64,000 bases of DNA from Aplectana chamaeleonis. Its lineage: Eukaryota; Nematoda; Chromadorea; Rhabditida; Cosmocercidae. Position 1 is the first letter of the stretch. Each line of letters starts with the position of its first letter. Made by a program: the position numbers and the translations under genes. The stretch covers positions 497,001 through 561,000 of the forward strand of contig JAPDOI010000289.1 in the NCBI GenBank assembly GCA_029168955.1. The letters run 5' to 3'. The notes below the pieces were generated by a model. That model searched no databases. It was not told the origin of the DNA and was given only the letters and a program-made list of their open reading frames with translations. Below, piece after piece: positions 50,505 through 61,521 of the stretch.

Positions 50505-53500
50505 TTATCCTACATCGCCATTTGACAAGTGGCACTTTATTAATCTGTTGGTACCCATTAGCGCACTTCTTTCCATTTTCTCCAAAATGTACTCGGTGCT
50601 ATCGGGTAGGTTTATCATATCTATGTACCTTCTAAGGTTGGGCGTGCACTCTCCACACGCTCCTATCACTATTGGAATCACTTCTACCCTTGTGAGGTAG
50701 TCTCTCTGTAAGGCTGCCTTTAGGTTAGGTCCTGGGAAGTATTCTTCCACAGGGGTATCCTCAGGCAGCGTGCTATTTATAGCATACTTGTTAATCTTCT
50801 TTTCTTCCTGCGTTGAAATCCTCGTGTACCAAGATACTGAGACCTCAATAACGCAGATGAAATTATTTTTCTTGTCCCGCACCACAATGTCGGGTCTATT
50901 ATGGGCGAGCGTTTCGCTCGTTACTATTCTTTCGTTCCAGTGTACAATCACGTTTTCGTTCTCCACAACGTGGGGAACGTGCGTGTTTGTAACATCTGTA
51001 ATGCTATATTTTTTCTTGATAGAGTTATATAAAACTCTTGCTACATCATCATGTCTTTCGACCATGATGTTTGTCCGCCAGTGGCTGCATTTTGAGACTA
51101 TATGCTCAGCAGTCTCTCTTTCTTGACACCGCATTCTGCAGAGTTCATTGGCTCCAGACCAAATCATTCTCCCAGATGCGCTTGCTTTTGTTACCAGGGA
51201 AGCTTCTTGCGCCCCCCAGACATTTCTAAGAACTTCGGACGATATCCAACCTTTAGATGACCAAGAGAACGAATCCCTCAGACACACATACGGTAGACCC
51301 GTCTCTGTATTTATTTGTAGCACTCTACTCGCTACATCTCTTTCCAGCCACCTGCTTTTTTGGGTATTAGCCCAGCGCTCATGGATGGTGGCTGATATCA
51401 CACGAGCTGCTCTTGTTGCTCCATCAAGGAGCTGATCATTGAATTTAATTTTGAAGTCAGGTGTTCTTTGCACCTGGTCTTTTAACCCATTAATTTCTAA
51501 TACTGCAAAGAAATCCTTGCAGAGTGACCTCTTGTCACTTCCTCTCAAGCTTTCTGAGAGTTGGTACGGAATTCTTAGCTCCGGTTTAGTAGCTAGGTAA
51601 CACCAATTGTAAACAATCGTGTGTTCCATTTCTTCTTCTACGGTCTTCATTCCTAGACCGCCTTCTTCTTTTCTGACATATAGCCTTGCTGTACAACTGT
51701 GGTTGAATCGCATATGCGTTTCCGCCAACAGCTTTCGCATGGCTGTGTCAAATTCTTGAGCTTGCTTTCTCATCGAGCCCAGCATTCCTGAGCCGAATAT
51801 TATGCACGAGAAAGCGTATTTTAATTTCGGTATTACCACGGTATTATAACCGTTCACTTTTTGACGGACCGTGAGGTCACTAAACATTAATCTCTTTGCT
51901 GTGGCCTCTGCTCCTTCTTTCACTCGAGACCACAATTTTGCCATGTTCACCAATTCGCTCTGTTCAGCACCAAGGTACTTGTACAGCGAATTGAATTCTA
52001 GTACTGGGATGTCTTCCATCTCAGTTATTTCTGCTTGTTGTTGGGAACAGTTCAAGGATTTCGCCGCACATTTCGATGGGTTCATCCTCAATCCTAGTTC
52101 ACCAGCTACTTTTTCTATGCCTTCCTTGGCTTTCGCCAATTCAGCATAGTTTTTTGTGTAGACCTTGAGGTCATCCATGTAGAATATATGACTCATTTGC
52201 ATTGAGCCATCTCTTCCTCTTGCAGATCCGGTACTAGTTTGATATGGATCTATATTGGTTCTGAGCCAATGTGAAATTGGCATTATTGCTATGCAGAACA
52301 GCAGGGGACTTAATGTGTCTCCTTGCATTACTCCCTTTTTGATATCGAGTGGTTTGCTTCTGACCATTCTCTGGCCCTGCTTACCACAATATCTTACACT
52401 TTGTTTGGACATTATGACTGCTAAAAGCCTCCTCACAACGGAGGGGACCCCTAGTCTAGCCAATATCCATTTTATCGCTCCGTGTGAAACGGAGTCAAAT
52501 GCTTTTGTCATGTCAACCCACAACATGTGGAGTTCTCTCTTTCTTCTCTGGGCATCTTTACAGATGGTTTGATCTAATATATGTGCATGTGGACATCCCC
52601 AGATTCCCTTGCGCAGGGCTACCTGCTCCCCAGGGAGCCGGTCACCTACACATTCTAGAATCTGACGTGTCATCATTGCTGTTAGGATTTTGTAGCATGT
52701 GTTGAGGCATGCTATCGGTCTGAAGTCGCCGGGCTCTAACGGTCCGGAATTCTTTTTCGGGAGTAGAACTACCCGTCCTCTGCACAACCATTTCGGTGTG
52801 TTTCTCTTAGGATTCTGCAGTGTCCGAAGACACCAAGCTTTTATTCTTTCTTTGGCCTCAGGTAGGTGTTTCCACCAATACCCCTGAATGCCATCTGGGC
52901 CTGTGGCTTTCCAAGGTTTAACCTTGGAGAATATCTGTTTCCACGCTTCCTCTGAAAGCGCAACTGCTACTGATGGTTCAGTGGATCCCTCTTCTTGGGC
53001 CCACTTCTGTATCTCTTCGTTTGGGGTGAACTCTCGCGGCTCACCTACTATATTCTTCCAATATTCGCGGACTTCCGCAACTGGGATTTCCGCTGCTTGA
53101 TTTCTTGGCTCTCTTGCTATCTGCGAGAACCCCATTCTTCTCTGCTGGAGCCGCTTTCGCGTGTCGTCCAGGAATTTTATCTTTCTGCTCGTGATGGTCA
53201 GTTCATCCTTGAATCTTCTCAAGAGACGCTGAACATCTGTGGTTTTCGAGACCTTGTGTAGTCTCGCTAATTCTAGGTACCCCTTCTTGGGGGGGCGGGG
53301 CTTGATCTGTTTTCTCCTCTTTAGCTCATTCTCCAATGTGGAGATAAAGCTTATAAGAGTTTTCTTTTCTCGCAGGATTTCTCGGCGCTCTTGGTGCGCC
53401 TTACCTGATGTCTTTGTTTCTTTGTCTATCATTACTGATGATAGCGCCCTCCCGATCGCGTATACTGCCGCATTTAACTGCAACAGTGTTCCACGCCGGG

Positions 53501-54398
53501 TACGGCCTCCACTCTCTAGTTTCTCCTTTAGGATGGTATTTCCTATCTGGAGTAGATGTTTTGGGATTTCTCCCTTGGGCTTTCTAATTGGTTGCCTATC
53601 TTGTGACTTCATCGCAAGATAGTAGTGTTTATCGAACGTTGTGCGCAGAAGGGTATCAGAAAACTCTGCACCTTCCTTGTCAACACTGCGTTCGGTTCTC
53701 TGTTCTACTTGTTGGGTTTCTACCCTAGGAGGGTTGTTTTCCTCCTCTGTCTGACTTTGATTTCTGCCGCCCGTTCCTTGTGGGGTTGGCATTTCTGTTT
53801 GCTGAGTGTTCTCCTCAGTTATTCGCTCGGTTCTCCTCGCGAGCTTTCTGTAGGCGCCCTTCAGTGCGCTCTCTGTTCTTTCTGGGTCTTCTGCTCTCTG
53901 TTGGAGATCCCAGGCTTTCGCCAAGTCCTTCCAACAAATTCGCGTATTAGGCCCTCTATGTCTTTCGACAAGCTCTGCTAATTTCGCTAGTTCATGTGTG
54001 GACCACATGACTCCTCTCTTTTTATTTGTTCTTTGGGTTGAGACGGCGCTATCGTCTCTCTCTTCTATATTATTCCTGCTGTCCTCTTCGGGCCTTGCAG
54101 GTTCATTATGTTGAGAGATGTTCTCGCTCAGGGCTATCTCTTGGATCCCGTTTGCCTGTGAGGGCAAAACAGGGATTAGCTCAGCGAACTGCTCGCCTTG
54201 ATTTCTTTCATTTGTACTGCGTGCCTCTTGCGACACTGCAGTCTGACCTGTAGCAGCTTGTTCATTGGCGCCCAGGTCAGGCAACACCAACGTCTGATCT
54301 GTAGCATACTGTTCACTGGTACCCGGATCAGAAAGCACCAGCGCGTCGGCTTCCCCGGACGCAGTAGCATTTAACGTATTTCTCTTCGAACCTCGCAT
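50505..54398 (-). CDS. Reverse transcriptase / restriction-like endonuclease ORF
   Basis: 1,297 codons without interruption, starting at the ATG at 54,398; a TAA lies six codons upstream in frame. The N-terminus has two 17-residue repeats (LVLSDPGTSEQ / LVLPDLGANEQ). A Myb-like domain is at about 131-190 (WSTHELAKLAELVERH ... WKDLAKAWDL), then a Lys/Arg-rich linker. RT spans about 495-790: ATGPDGI, FRPIACLN, motif A VDMTKAFDSV (about 630), GVMQGDTLSP (690), catalytic YMDD (740-743). A CX3CX7HX4C knuckle sits at about 1,087-1,104 and the nuclease box RPDIVV...VIEVS at about 1,168-1,186. This is the layout of R2/R4/NeSL/Dong-type elements. No Ulp1 protease of NeSL and no N-terminal C2H2 fingers of R2 are evident, so R4/Dong-like is my best guess. 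It would nick DNA and prime reverse transcription at the nick. Confidence 0.88.
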   Translation of the reverse strand: MRGSKRNTLNATASGEADALVLSDPGTSEQYATDQTLVLPDLGANEQAATGQTAVSQEARSTNERNQGEQFAELIPVLPSQANGIQEIALSENISQHNEPARPEEDSRNNIEERDDSAVSTQRTNKKRGVMWSTHELAKLAELVERHRGPNTRICWKDLAKAWDLQQRAEDPERTESALKGAYRKLARRTERITEENTQQTEMPTPQGTGGRNQSQTEEENNPPRVETQQVEQRTERSVDKEGAEFSDTLLRTTFDKHYYLAMKSQDRQPIRKPKGEIPKHLLQIGNTILKEKLESGGRTRRGTLLQLNAAVYAIGRALSSVMIDKETKTSGKAHQERREILREKKTLISFISTLENELKRRKQIKPRPPKKGYLELARLHKVSKTTDVQRLLRRFKDELTITSRKIKFLDDTRKRLQQRRMGFSQIAREPRNQAAEIPVAEVREYWKNIVGEPREFTPNEEIQKWAQEEGSTEPSVAVALSEEAWKQIFSKVKPWKATGPDGIQGYWWKHLPEAKERIKAWCLRTLQNPKRNTPKWLCRGRVVLLPKKNSGPLEPGDFRPIACLNTCYKILTAMMTRQILECVGDRLPGEQVALRKGIWGCPHAHILDQTICKDAQRRKRELHMLWVDMTKAFDSVSHGAIKWILARLGVPSVVRRLLAVIMSKQSVRYCGKQGQRMVRSKPLDIKKGVMQGDTLSPLLFCIAIMPISHWLRTNIDPYQTSTGSARGRDGSMQMSHIFYMDDLKVYTKNYAELAKAKEGIEKVAGELGLRMNPSKCAAKSLNCSQQQAEITEMEDIPVLEFNSLYKYLGAEQSELVNMAKLWSRVKEGAEATAKRLMFSDLTVRQKVNGYNTVVIPKLKYAFSCIIFGSGMLGSMRKQAQEFDTAMRKLLAETHMRFNHSCTARLYVRKEEGGLGMKTVEEEMEHTIVYNWCYLATKPELRIPYQLSESLRGSDKRSLCKDFFAVLEINGLKDQVQRTPDFKIKFNDQLLDGATRAARVISATIHERWANTQKSRWLERDVASRVLQINTETGLPYVCLRDSFSWSSKGWISSEVLRNVWGAQEASLVTKASASGRMIWSGANELCRMRCQERETAEHIVSKCSHWRTNIMVERHDDVARVLYNSIKKKYSITDVTNTHVPHVVENENVIVHWNERIVTSETLAHNRPDIVVRDKKNNFICVIEVSVSWYTRISTQEEKKINKYAINSTLPEDTPVEEYFPGPNLKAALQRDYLTRVEVIPIVIGACGECTPNLRRYIDMINLPDSTEYILEKMERSALMGTNRLIKCHLSNGDVG

Positions 54399-55401
54399 GA
54401 TCACGATTTTGTTTTACGGCCATTCGCTTTCTGACCAACCGCGACTTACGTCTTCGCTCGCCGGAACTTGGGATCTCCGACTACCTACCTTGCATGCATT
54501 ACCGCATGCTCACTCTTTAATGTGATATCTACATGCATTACCGCATGTTTTTCTCTTGACATGGGCTTGCGGCTTAGCCGCTTTCGCTCTTGTTTGTATT
54601 ATGAATCGCTATGGTACTTGGCCTGCCGCATGCATAGACCTCCAGCGGTCTCTCAGTGGAGACTTGGAGTGCACCATTCGGTACACGGCTATGCTGCTGC
54701 CCAGCCTTTCCCATAACTATTGTTTTATTTATAATATAGGGGTGTTTTCCCCTAACTGATATCGGCAATATAGAACAAGCCTATATTGCTCTAGTTCCCA
54801 TGCTGCCCTTTCGGCCTTGACGGCCTTTTCAGGGTCTTACGGTAACTTTTACTTCGCTCACTTGTTGAGCCTTATGTTAAGTTGGCACACGTATCTGCAT
54901 GCATGGCTTAATAACCTAAGTAGGCTGATGGGTTTATACCCAATCAATCGCTTTAGATGCAGAAGAGTCTATATGCTCTTCAGGACTTTGAGGAAAACTC
55001 GAGGCCCCTAAAAAATGGAGCCTCGAGAAAAGCTATTCTGATTTTCACTGGGGATACCAGTGACTGCTTTATTTTATTATTGCACATCGCCCCACAGGAG
55101 CGGAAACTGCCACTTGGTTGAGATCTGCCGCTACCCCGAAGGGTAACGTTGCCCAGGGCCCGCCAACGAGGAGGCTCTCAACTTTGGGTCCCTATGAAAT
55201 CACCAGTGGGTTAACACTTAATCCGCTCTTCGCGCAATCTATATTGGGCCACTTGGATAAGCGCCAGGACTTTTCTGCACGCGCTTTGCTGGCGTCGTTA
55301 ACGATGGAGGTGCGAGCGCAGATAATTAGGTGTGAACGAAGGTGCGAACCGCGCTAATGACGGGCTCCCTAATTATATTCGTACAAATGTATACGAATCC
55401 G

Positions 55402-55545
55402 TTAAGGATCCGTCGCAGCGACGGACCGTAGATGGCTGACATACTGCAAATATGCCAGACTTTTACTGCCAATGTCTCTCTTCACTCTGCAGCAGCGACA
55501 ACGACCCAGTCTCGCAGAAGTACACCATTGGCCACCCCTCGTACC
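55402..55545. repeat. Fragment of the copy A/B element
   Basis: It matches about 24,785-24,970 of copy A (GTCGCAGCGA, GGCTGACAYACTGCAAA, TGCCA, and ACCATTGGCC near the right), with deletions. It is a third, truncated copy of the family. Confidence 0.55.
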
Positions 55546-56312
55546 AACGGCGGTGGTTTGGCGGTTTCTGTTGAAGACGTAGCACGGTTTGGCTTCTGAG
55601 TGCAGTATTTTCGGATGGCTCGCCGCAGAGCAATTTGAAAAATTGCTCTTAAATACTATAAGTTGTGGAGTTTCCGCTCTACTTCACCATAGTCTGTAGG
55701 CGATAGGCCTAGTATGAAGATAATACCTTTGCAACCTTTAGGGCCCGTCTTTTTGAGAGAAAAACCTGCGTTGTCCCGTTTCGGCCAAAGGCGCAGGTTC
55801 CGGACAACGGTATTGGACGAGAAAACAAGTTTTAGGCGATTTTCTCCGCAACTTTGAGTGTATGGAAATTTTAACGAAAATTCTGAATTTTTTTCACACA
55901 ATCATTACAATCTAAAACTTTATGGGGGTGTACGTTGTCCCGCCTATGAGGTGAAAGACTAAAGCGTTAATAGGCCCTATAAACGCACGTAACTCGTCTG
56001 TAAGTATGTCTTATGAACCAAAACTTTAACCACAGTCTAAAATAGTGCTATTATGTACATCGCTATGTTTGAAGACGTTTCCAACCTGTACTGTTATAGA
56101 GCCGGTATTGTAGCCTTTACCCTTTTTTCCTCTCACAGTATGTGTGAAACCGCTTTTCCTCTTAAAATATGTGTGAAACCGCGTCCGAACTCTCTATTAA
56201 AAGTCCCTATTAAAAGTCCAGTTTTCCACATGGAAAGGCATTCCTCCGCTTTCCTTTTTTTCGGATAATGATTCTGTCATCGGGTTGAATGTGCATCATA
56301 CACATATTTATA
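55546..56312. other. No gene recognised
   Basis: Sequence with no recognised product. An inverted GCGCAGGTT/AACCTGCG pair lies at about 55,768-55,798. Confidence 0.3.
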
Positions 56313-56796
56313 CAGTGCCGAGCAAATTTCTTGCAAAGAAAGCGTTTTGCGACGTTTTTTGCGCTCACAAAGAGCCGCAACGCCATAACTTGTTTCAAAG
56401 TGGTCCAATGTCAATTCTGAAGTCATTTTTAGATTGTTTCCATTTAGTCCTATACGATAGTATTACAAAATCATAGATCCAACTCCAGAAGTTAATCAAA
56501 AAATGAAGATTTGTACCACAAAATCCCTCATTATTAAATGATCAGATGGTCATGATAGCGGAAATCTGTTCTGTTTTGACCTGGGGTCGATGTGAACCTT
56601 TGAAGGAAATACACATTTTCGAACGAAATATCGGAGATACAAGAGCATTTTACTCTTACCATTACATTTGCTTCGCATAGAGGAACACGAAAACTTCCTG
56701 AAAAACTCATTTCGTCAATTTTGAAAGGAGTTATGACGATGCGGCGCTTTGTGGGCTCAAAAAACGTCGTTTTTGCAAAAAACATGCGCGGTACTG
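56313..56796. mobile_element. TA-type MITE, family T4
   Basis: The ends CAGTGCCGAGCAAATTT and inverted CAGTACCGCGCATGTTTT agree through GCAAA and a CGACGTTTTTTG stretch, with about 80-bp arms. TA stands on both sides (56,311-56,312 and 56,797-56,798). It is 484 bp and non-coding. The ends are a variant of the CAATACCGC ends of T1-T3. Confidence 0.7.
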
Positions 56797-56799
56797 TAG

Positions 56800-57287
56800 T
56801 TTCTTTGGTTGGGGCACGTAATGAAGTTTGGAGCATAATAGGAGCACGTGCTTCCCTAGCAGCAAGCTCCCTGACTGTGCTCGAAACCGCCTTGACTTAC
56901 AATTAGAGTTGAATGCATACTAGACACGCATTGAATGCGGCGATTATCTGAGTCATGGCAGCAGCACATGCCACTAATGTAGAGAAGCGCGCACCCCTTT
57001 CCCGCCCCCCCCCACAATGTATTGGAACGCTGCCCCTTTGAAAGGTAGTCAAGGGGATTTTCATAAACATGTATACGGCCCATCACGGACATCAGCAAGG
57101 ATTCAAGTCCTGCCGCAGTCCGCGACTACGAAATCGTTGTCGTCACTGTTCAAAACGATGAATATCGCCGCAGACCATAGATGATCACGCCCCCTCATCA
57201 GCAAAAATCTTCCAGAGTGTAACTCGAGGTTTCAAGGGCGGCCCAGAATGTAAGCTGCGCTCTCTAAGAAATGGGCTGTCTCATATA
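56800..57287. other. No gene recognised
   Basis: A poly-C run (about 57,001-57,011) and nothing else identifiable. Confidence 0.3.
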
Positions 57288-60087
57288 CAATACCGCTCGT
57301 AGGACTTGGTCAGAAAGCGCGTGAGGTCGGGTTTTAGCGTCTTTTTCGTCTTTTTCTTATAACTCACTTCAAAATCATGTCTGAGCGAAACTATGGTGAT
57401 ATTCGTGATCCTGGTGCCAAGGGCTACCAAATGGTGTAGCCCTTGTTGGGGTTTCATTTTGAACTAACGGAGTTTGACAGGCAGGGTATACTGTATATTA
57501 CCATTTGATGGAAGAGGGGGCTCGGCGTCCTGGGTCTGCGTCCTCGTGGCTCCTACCACACCGTCTGCGACGAGCTGGCCGTCTGTGGCCTCGCCGACTG
57601 GCGTGCTGCCTCTCCGCGTCGAGATTTTCGGCGGTTCCCCCACCATCATTCCATTTGGGGTGAACCGTTGGGAAATCTCGCGGGTAAGCGGCAGGGATGG
57701 TGCCGCGCGCGGCGAAGGAACAGTTCGACGTTCCCCGCTCACAAAATTATCGGCTGTGATCGTGGTAACAATATGATACATAGCATTGTGCCAAATTGGT
57801 CAAGTTCCCATGCAAATCCTTCAGCATCACCCACCCCTATTCTCCAAAAATGTGAGGAGAAGACTCGTTTTCTGTTGAAACTGATGTTATATTTTGACTG
57901 TTTAATCATCTGATGTTCCATCTATTTAGGCTTCGATAATTAGAATTATTTCTTGTAAGTTTATAACAGTTTTATGTCGCTCGAGCATTTTTGCTTTATT
58001 TGGAGATTCTGTGCTTAATTATAGATTTTTATTGAGGAAAACCTCATTTAAATTTTCTTCGTATTCATTCTCTCGAACTGGTCCTCTATGAGACCACGAA
58101 TGCGCTCTTCAGTTTAAATATTCTCACAAGGCGAAAAGCAGCTGACTGCAGTTGTTTTACTTGCTGTATTCATCTTTTTTCTGCATTATAAAGCAGTAGA
58201 AGGAAAAATGCCTCAGCGACATCGAATTGTTATAAACCCATATAAACTACAATACCGCCGCTATACAAGGGAAAAAATGGGCAAAGTGGGCAACTAAAGC
58301 GTCTTTCGACCACAACACGCCTCAAAGTGCTCCGTTTTCAATTTCGAAAGGACCAAAATGTTCATCGTGCCACAATCAATCTAACGATGCGAGACGAAAT
58401 TGGAATTCACTAATGAAAACGCTTTTTTCTAAGATGGAGTTAGTTATGGATTTGATAATGTTATCACAAGATAACGAGCGCATTCAGGCAAAGACAACCG
58501 TACGCGATCTCTAGCATGGTCAAAATGGAAGTGTATTCCGCCTTGAAAAATAAAGTTGCTCTCAAATTTCGCAAAATATTCTCACACGATCGACTAGGCC
58601 ACGACATGCTGTACATTTCGGCGTTTTTGAATTTGAAAACGGGGCACTTTGAGGCGAGTTGTGGACGAAAGACGCTTTAGTTGCCCACTTTGCCCATTTT
58701 TCCCTTGGATAGCGGCGGTATTGTACTTCAAATGCTAAATACCGCAAAAAATGACAACATCGAGATATTTGGCAGTCAAAATATAAAAGAGAAAATAAGG
58801 ATGACCAATCCACCTCGCATGCTTCAAGGGTACAGCATCAATGACTATTAGATGATGCTTTTTTCGGAGAAATTTCACCATCTGCTAGGAAATGATAGCG
58901 TGAGTCAGCGTAGAGCCGCAGATTTCAGCATTGTGCATGATCATTGAATCTCAAAAGCAGGTCTATGATTCTCTGCTGAAACAGCGAATATGTGAATTGA
59001 TCCCGCTTTCTACACAGCGGAAGGCAGTGGTCACGATGGATAATGGCTGTGTCCGTGGTGGGTTCTTAGCGATTCTGGAGACACCATTGTGATCAGCCTG
59101 AAATCCTCACAAAGCTAAGCAAGAAAAACGAAAACAATTTTGAGGTTGGGCTGTGCCTTGAAGGTATCGTAGAATGTGTGTATTGTTTACATTTATCTAG
59201 CCCAATATGTATCCAACCCTATAAGGGCAATATGTAGGTTTAAAGACGTGGAAGCCGAAAAGAAGTGGATCCTGCACGAATTTTACAGCTCCTGCTCAAA
59301 GTTTCTAGCTCGCACGATACAGTTACTGCACGACTGACTCTCTGCAGGGTTTCTCAGTAATTGTGAGCTCAGGTTACTATTTTTCGCGAGAATCGCGTTT
59401 TTAAGCGACGTATCCCCCATACTGTAGTTATCAATAGTTATCAACGCTGTACAGAGGCCTTTGTACTCCTCACATACACTAAATATCGCAAGTCACCTAG
59501 CTTGAATAGTGTATGGGTGTGGCACTGCACTGTGTTGTGAGAAAGAGCGCTCCAATGTGGCCGCGACGCAAGCGCGCGCCACCGACGGAGGCGAGGTATG
59601 TTTACGTCACATACGTCGATTGGTGCCGGGCGCATTGGGTAGTGAACGCACCCACGCCGAGTGAGTTGCTGGTTGAGGGACCGGCGAAAATCAGCGCTGC
59701 TGACCTTGGGGGGAGAGAAAGCATGAATAGGGGAGTGTGCAAGGCCGAACGTGTGCAGGGGAAGGCAGCACGCGAGTCGGCGAGGCCACAGACGGCCAGC
59801 GCGTTGCAGACGGTGTGGTGGGAGCCACGAGGACGCAGACACAGGACGCCGAGCCCCCCTCTTCCATCAAATGGTAATATATAGTATACCCTGCCTGTCA
59901 AACTTCGTTAGTTCAAAACGAAACCCCAAGAAGGGCTATACCATTTGGTAGCCCTTGACACCAGGATCACGAATATCACCATAGTTTCGCTCGGACATGA
60001 TTTTGAAGTGAGTTATAAGGAAAAGACGAAAAAGACGCTAAAACCCGACCTCGCGCGCCTTCTGACCAAATCCTACGAGCGGTATTG
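57288..60087. mobile_element. 2.8-kb TA-flanked element with ~340-bp inverted arms, family T3
   Basis: The ends are CAATACCGCTCGTAGGA and its inverse, with TA on both sides (57,286-57,287 and 60,088-60,089). Arms (57,288-about 57,625 and about 59,745-60,087) match through GACATGATTTTGAAGTGAGT, ACCATTTGATGGAAGAGGGG and GGCCGTCTGTGGCCTCGCCG. The GC-rich inner parts of both arms carry open frames that read alike (PPLPSNGNI; GEPPKIS versus EGPAKIS). A T1 element is nested at 58,250. An F1-like AAGGCAGTGGTCACGAT lies at 59,021. No transposase was found. Confidence 0.78.
58250..58723. mobile_element. TA-type MITE T1 nested in T3
   Basis: The ends are CAATACCGCCGCTATAC and inverted CAATACCGCCGCTATCC, flanked by TA (58,248-58,249 and 58,724-58,725). 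It is 474 bp and aligns along its length with 25,158-25,639. Confidence 0.88.
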
Positions 60088-60473
60088 TACGAGCTGCTCC
60101 TGGTAAGCACTCGAGCCCAGAGAAAATGATGACGACGTCTTATAAAGATCACATAGCCCTGTTTTAGCCCAAACTGCTCTGCAGTTGAGTTAAACGCGTT
60201 TTGAAGTCGACTCAAACACCCCTGGTGTTGAAGCACGTCCTTTGACTCGGGGGACAGTACGGCCACGCGCTCTTAGAGAACGACGTGCTCTCTGAGGATC
60301 ACTTGGCCATTTGCTCCTCCAGGCCGCATTTTAATCAAGATGAACCTTTTTTGATCAGGATGAAGATTGAAACATCCTCGTACTTTTCGATTTTTGACCC
60401 ACATTTTTTGAGTTCCCCTCATTCTCTTAGGTTTCTCTCAAAATGCCTGTTTAAAAGCACCACATTCCAATCT

Positions 60474-60983
60474 CAGGGGTGATTTTCGCTATTATATTCC
60501 GCCCGCCTTGTCTGATAACCCTACTAAGCGCAAAATCTCAGTTCGCTCAAACAAGTGAGAAACCATATTAATGAACTTTTCGAATATGGGTTTTTTCGGA
60601 ATTCCGAATGGATGAATTTTTCGAATAGTGTTTTTCAAGATTTCCGAGTGAATGAATTTTCGAATATCTATTTTTCAGAAGTTCCGAATGAACGAACTTT
60701 TCGAGTATTGCGTTTTTCAAGATTTCTAAATGATTTAATTTTTCGAATATAGATTTTTCAGAACTTCCGGATGAATGAATTTTTCGATTATTGCATTATG
60801 GGAAATCTCAACGAATGAACATTTCGAATATCACCTTATCAAAAAGGTCGAATAAATGAATGGTTCGGAAAGCGCTCTTTTCTTTCGGATCGAATGAATA
60901 TTCGAATAATCATTTCAAAATTCGAGTATTTATTCGAATATTATTCGATTGGGACCAAAGTATAGCATTTACCCACACCCCTG
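60474..60983. repeat. 41-bp TTCGAA tandem array, possible hAT-like element
   Basis: About six units of 40-42 bases at 60,570-60,815 alternate TTTTTCGAATAGTG..CAAGATTTCC and TTTTCGAATAT..CAGAASTTCC. The right part reads, inverted, TATACTTTGGTCCCAATCG, like the ends of copies A and B. CAGGGGTG stands at 60,474 and, inverted, at 60,976-60,983, but the adjacent 8-mers do not match, so an element boundary is unproven. Confidence 0.5.
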
Positions 60984-61353
60984 ATCACTAGAGTCCATGC
61001 CGATGGTATGTAATAGTCGGTTATCTTAGCTTAGAAAACGCTCGCTAGATTTCCAGCAAGTATTGACCAACTTTCCTTATTTCTCTTATTTCGCTATCAC
61101 TGCAATGCCCTGTGTGGACCAGCTGCGAGAGATTTGAAGGTGGGATCACCTCGATCAATAACAGATAGATAGGCTGATTCAATCCTCACGAACGACCCAG
61201 TCGATACACACGTTTACGACAAGATTCGTTATTGATGGCGTATAGCGATTTGTGCTTGTGTACGTCTGCATTCATCATGACAAGTAATCAATTGGAATTC
61301 GGAGATGATTTGTGACACTAACTGACGCCCGTTGTGATCGTGACTATTCCCAG

Positions 61354-61521
61354 GCTTCTAAATGCAATATGCAGACCCGTCAGCCTTCGCGCTTCAAAGG
61401 AATATTCAGCATGACATTCTGTTTCGGAAGGGAACGTCGGCCCATCATCGATGGTCGCCCAGTAAGGTCTACTGTCTCTTTGGAATTTCGTCAAACATCC
61501 CGATCATTAATGTGTGTTTAA
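61354..61521 (+). other. Exon-like stretch, possible terminal exon (weak)
   Basis: A good acceptor (CTATTCCCAG) precedes a frame reading ASKCNMQTRQPSRFKG, then IFSMTFCFGRERRPIIDGRP, to a TAA at 61,519. A possible donor GTAAGG also occurs at about 61,460. Composition looks coding (Arg-, Phe- and Cys-rich, like a cytoplasmic tail of a membrane protein), but no family is recognised and no partner exon was found. Confidence 0.27.

Larger units (their letters stand above)
49641..55390 (-). mobile_element. Non-LTR retrotransposon with restriction-like endonuclease
   Basis: Around the minus-strand ORF (50,505-54,398), about 0.9 kb downstream and 1.0 kb upstream have a distinct base composition and internal repeats, and probably are its 3' and 5' untranslated parts. 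The upstream part twice has ATGCATTACCGCATG (near 54,491 and 54,533). Copy-A/B-like sequence begins at about 55,400, giving the 5' limit; the 3' limit near 49.64 kb is a guess. Elements of this enzyme class often insert at fixed targets; no rDNA or spliced-leader gene is recognised at the edges. Confidence 0.65.

Noticed and set aside
50770..54253. Plus-strand frames of 60-127 codons opposite the retrotransposon ORF
   Set aside because: They are antisense shadows of the 1,297-codon ORF.
55100..55350. rRNA or spliced-leader target next to the large retrotransposon
   Set aside because: No 28S, tRNA or SL1-like sequence could be recognised at either edge.
60570..60815. Regularly spaced repeats resembling a CRISPR array
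   Set aside because: The whole unit, not just spaced repeats, is similar; there is no spacer diversity or cas gene, and the context is eukaryotic transposon DNA.
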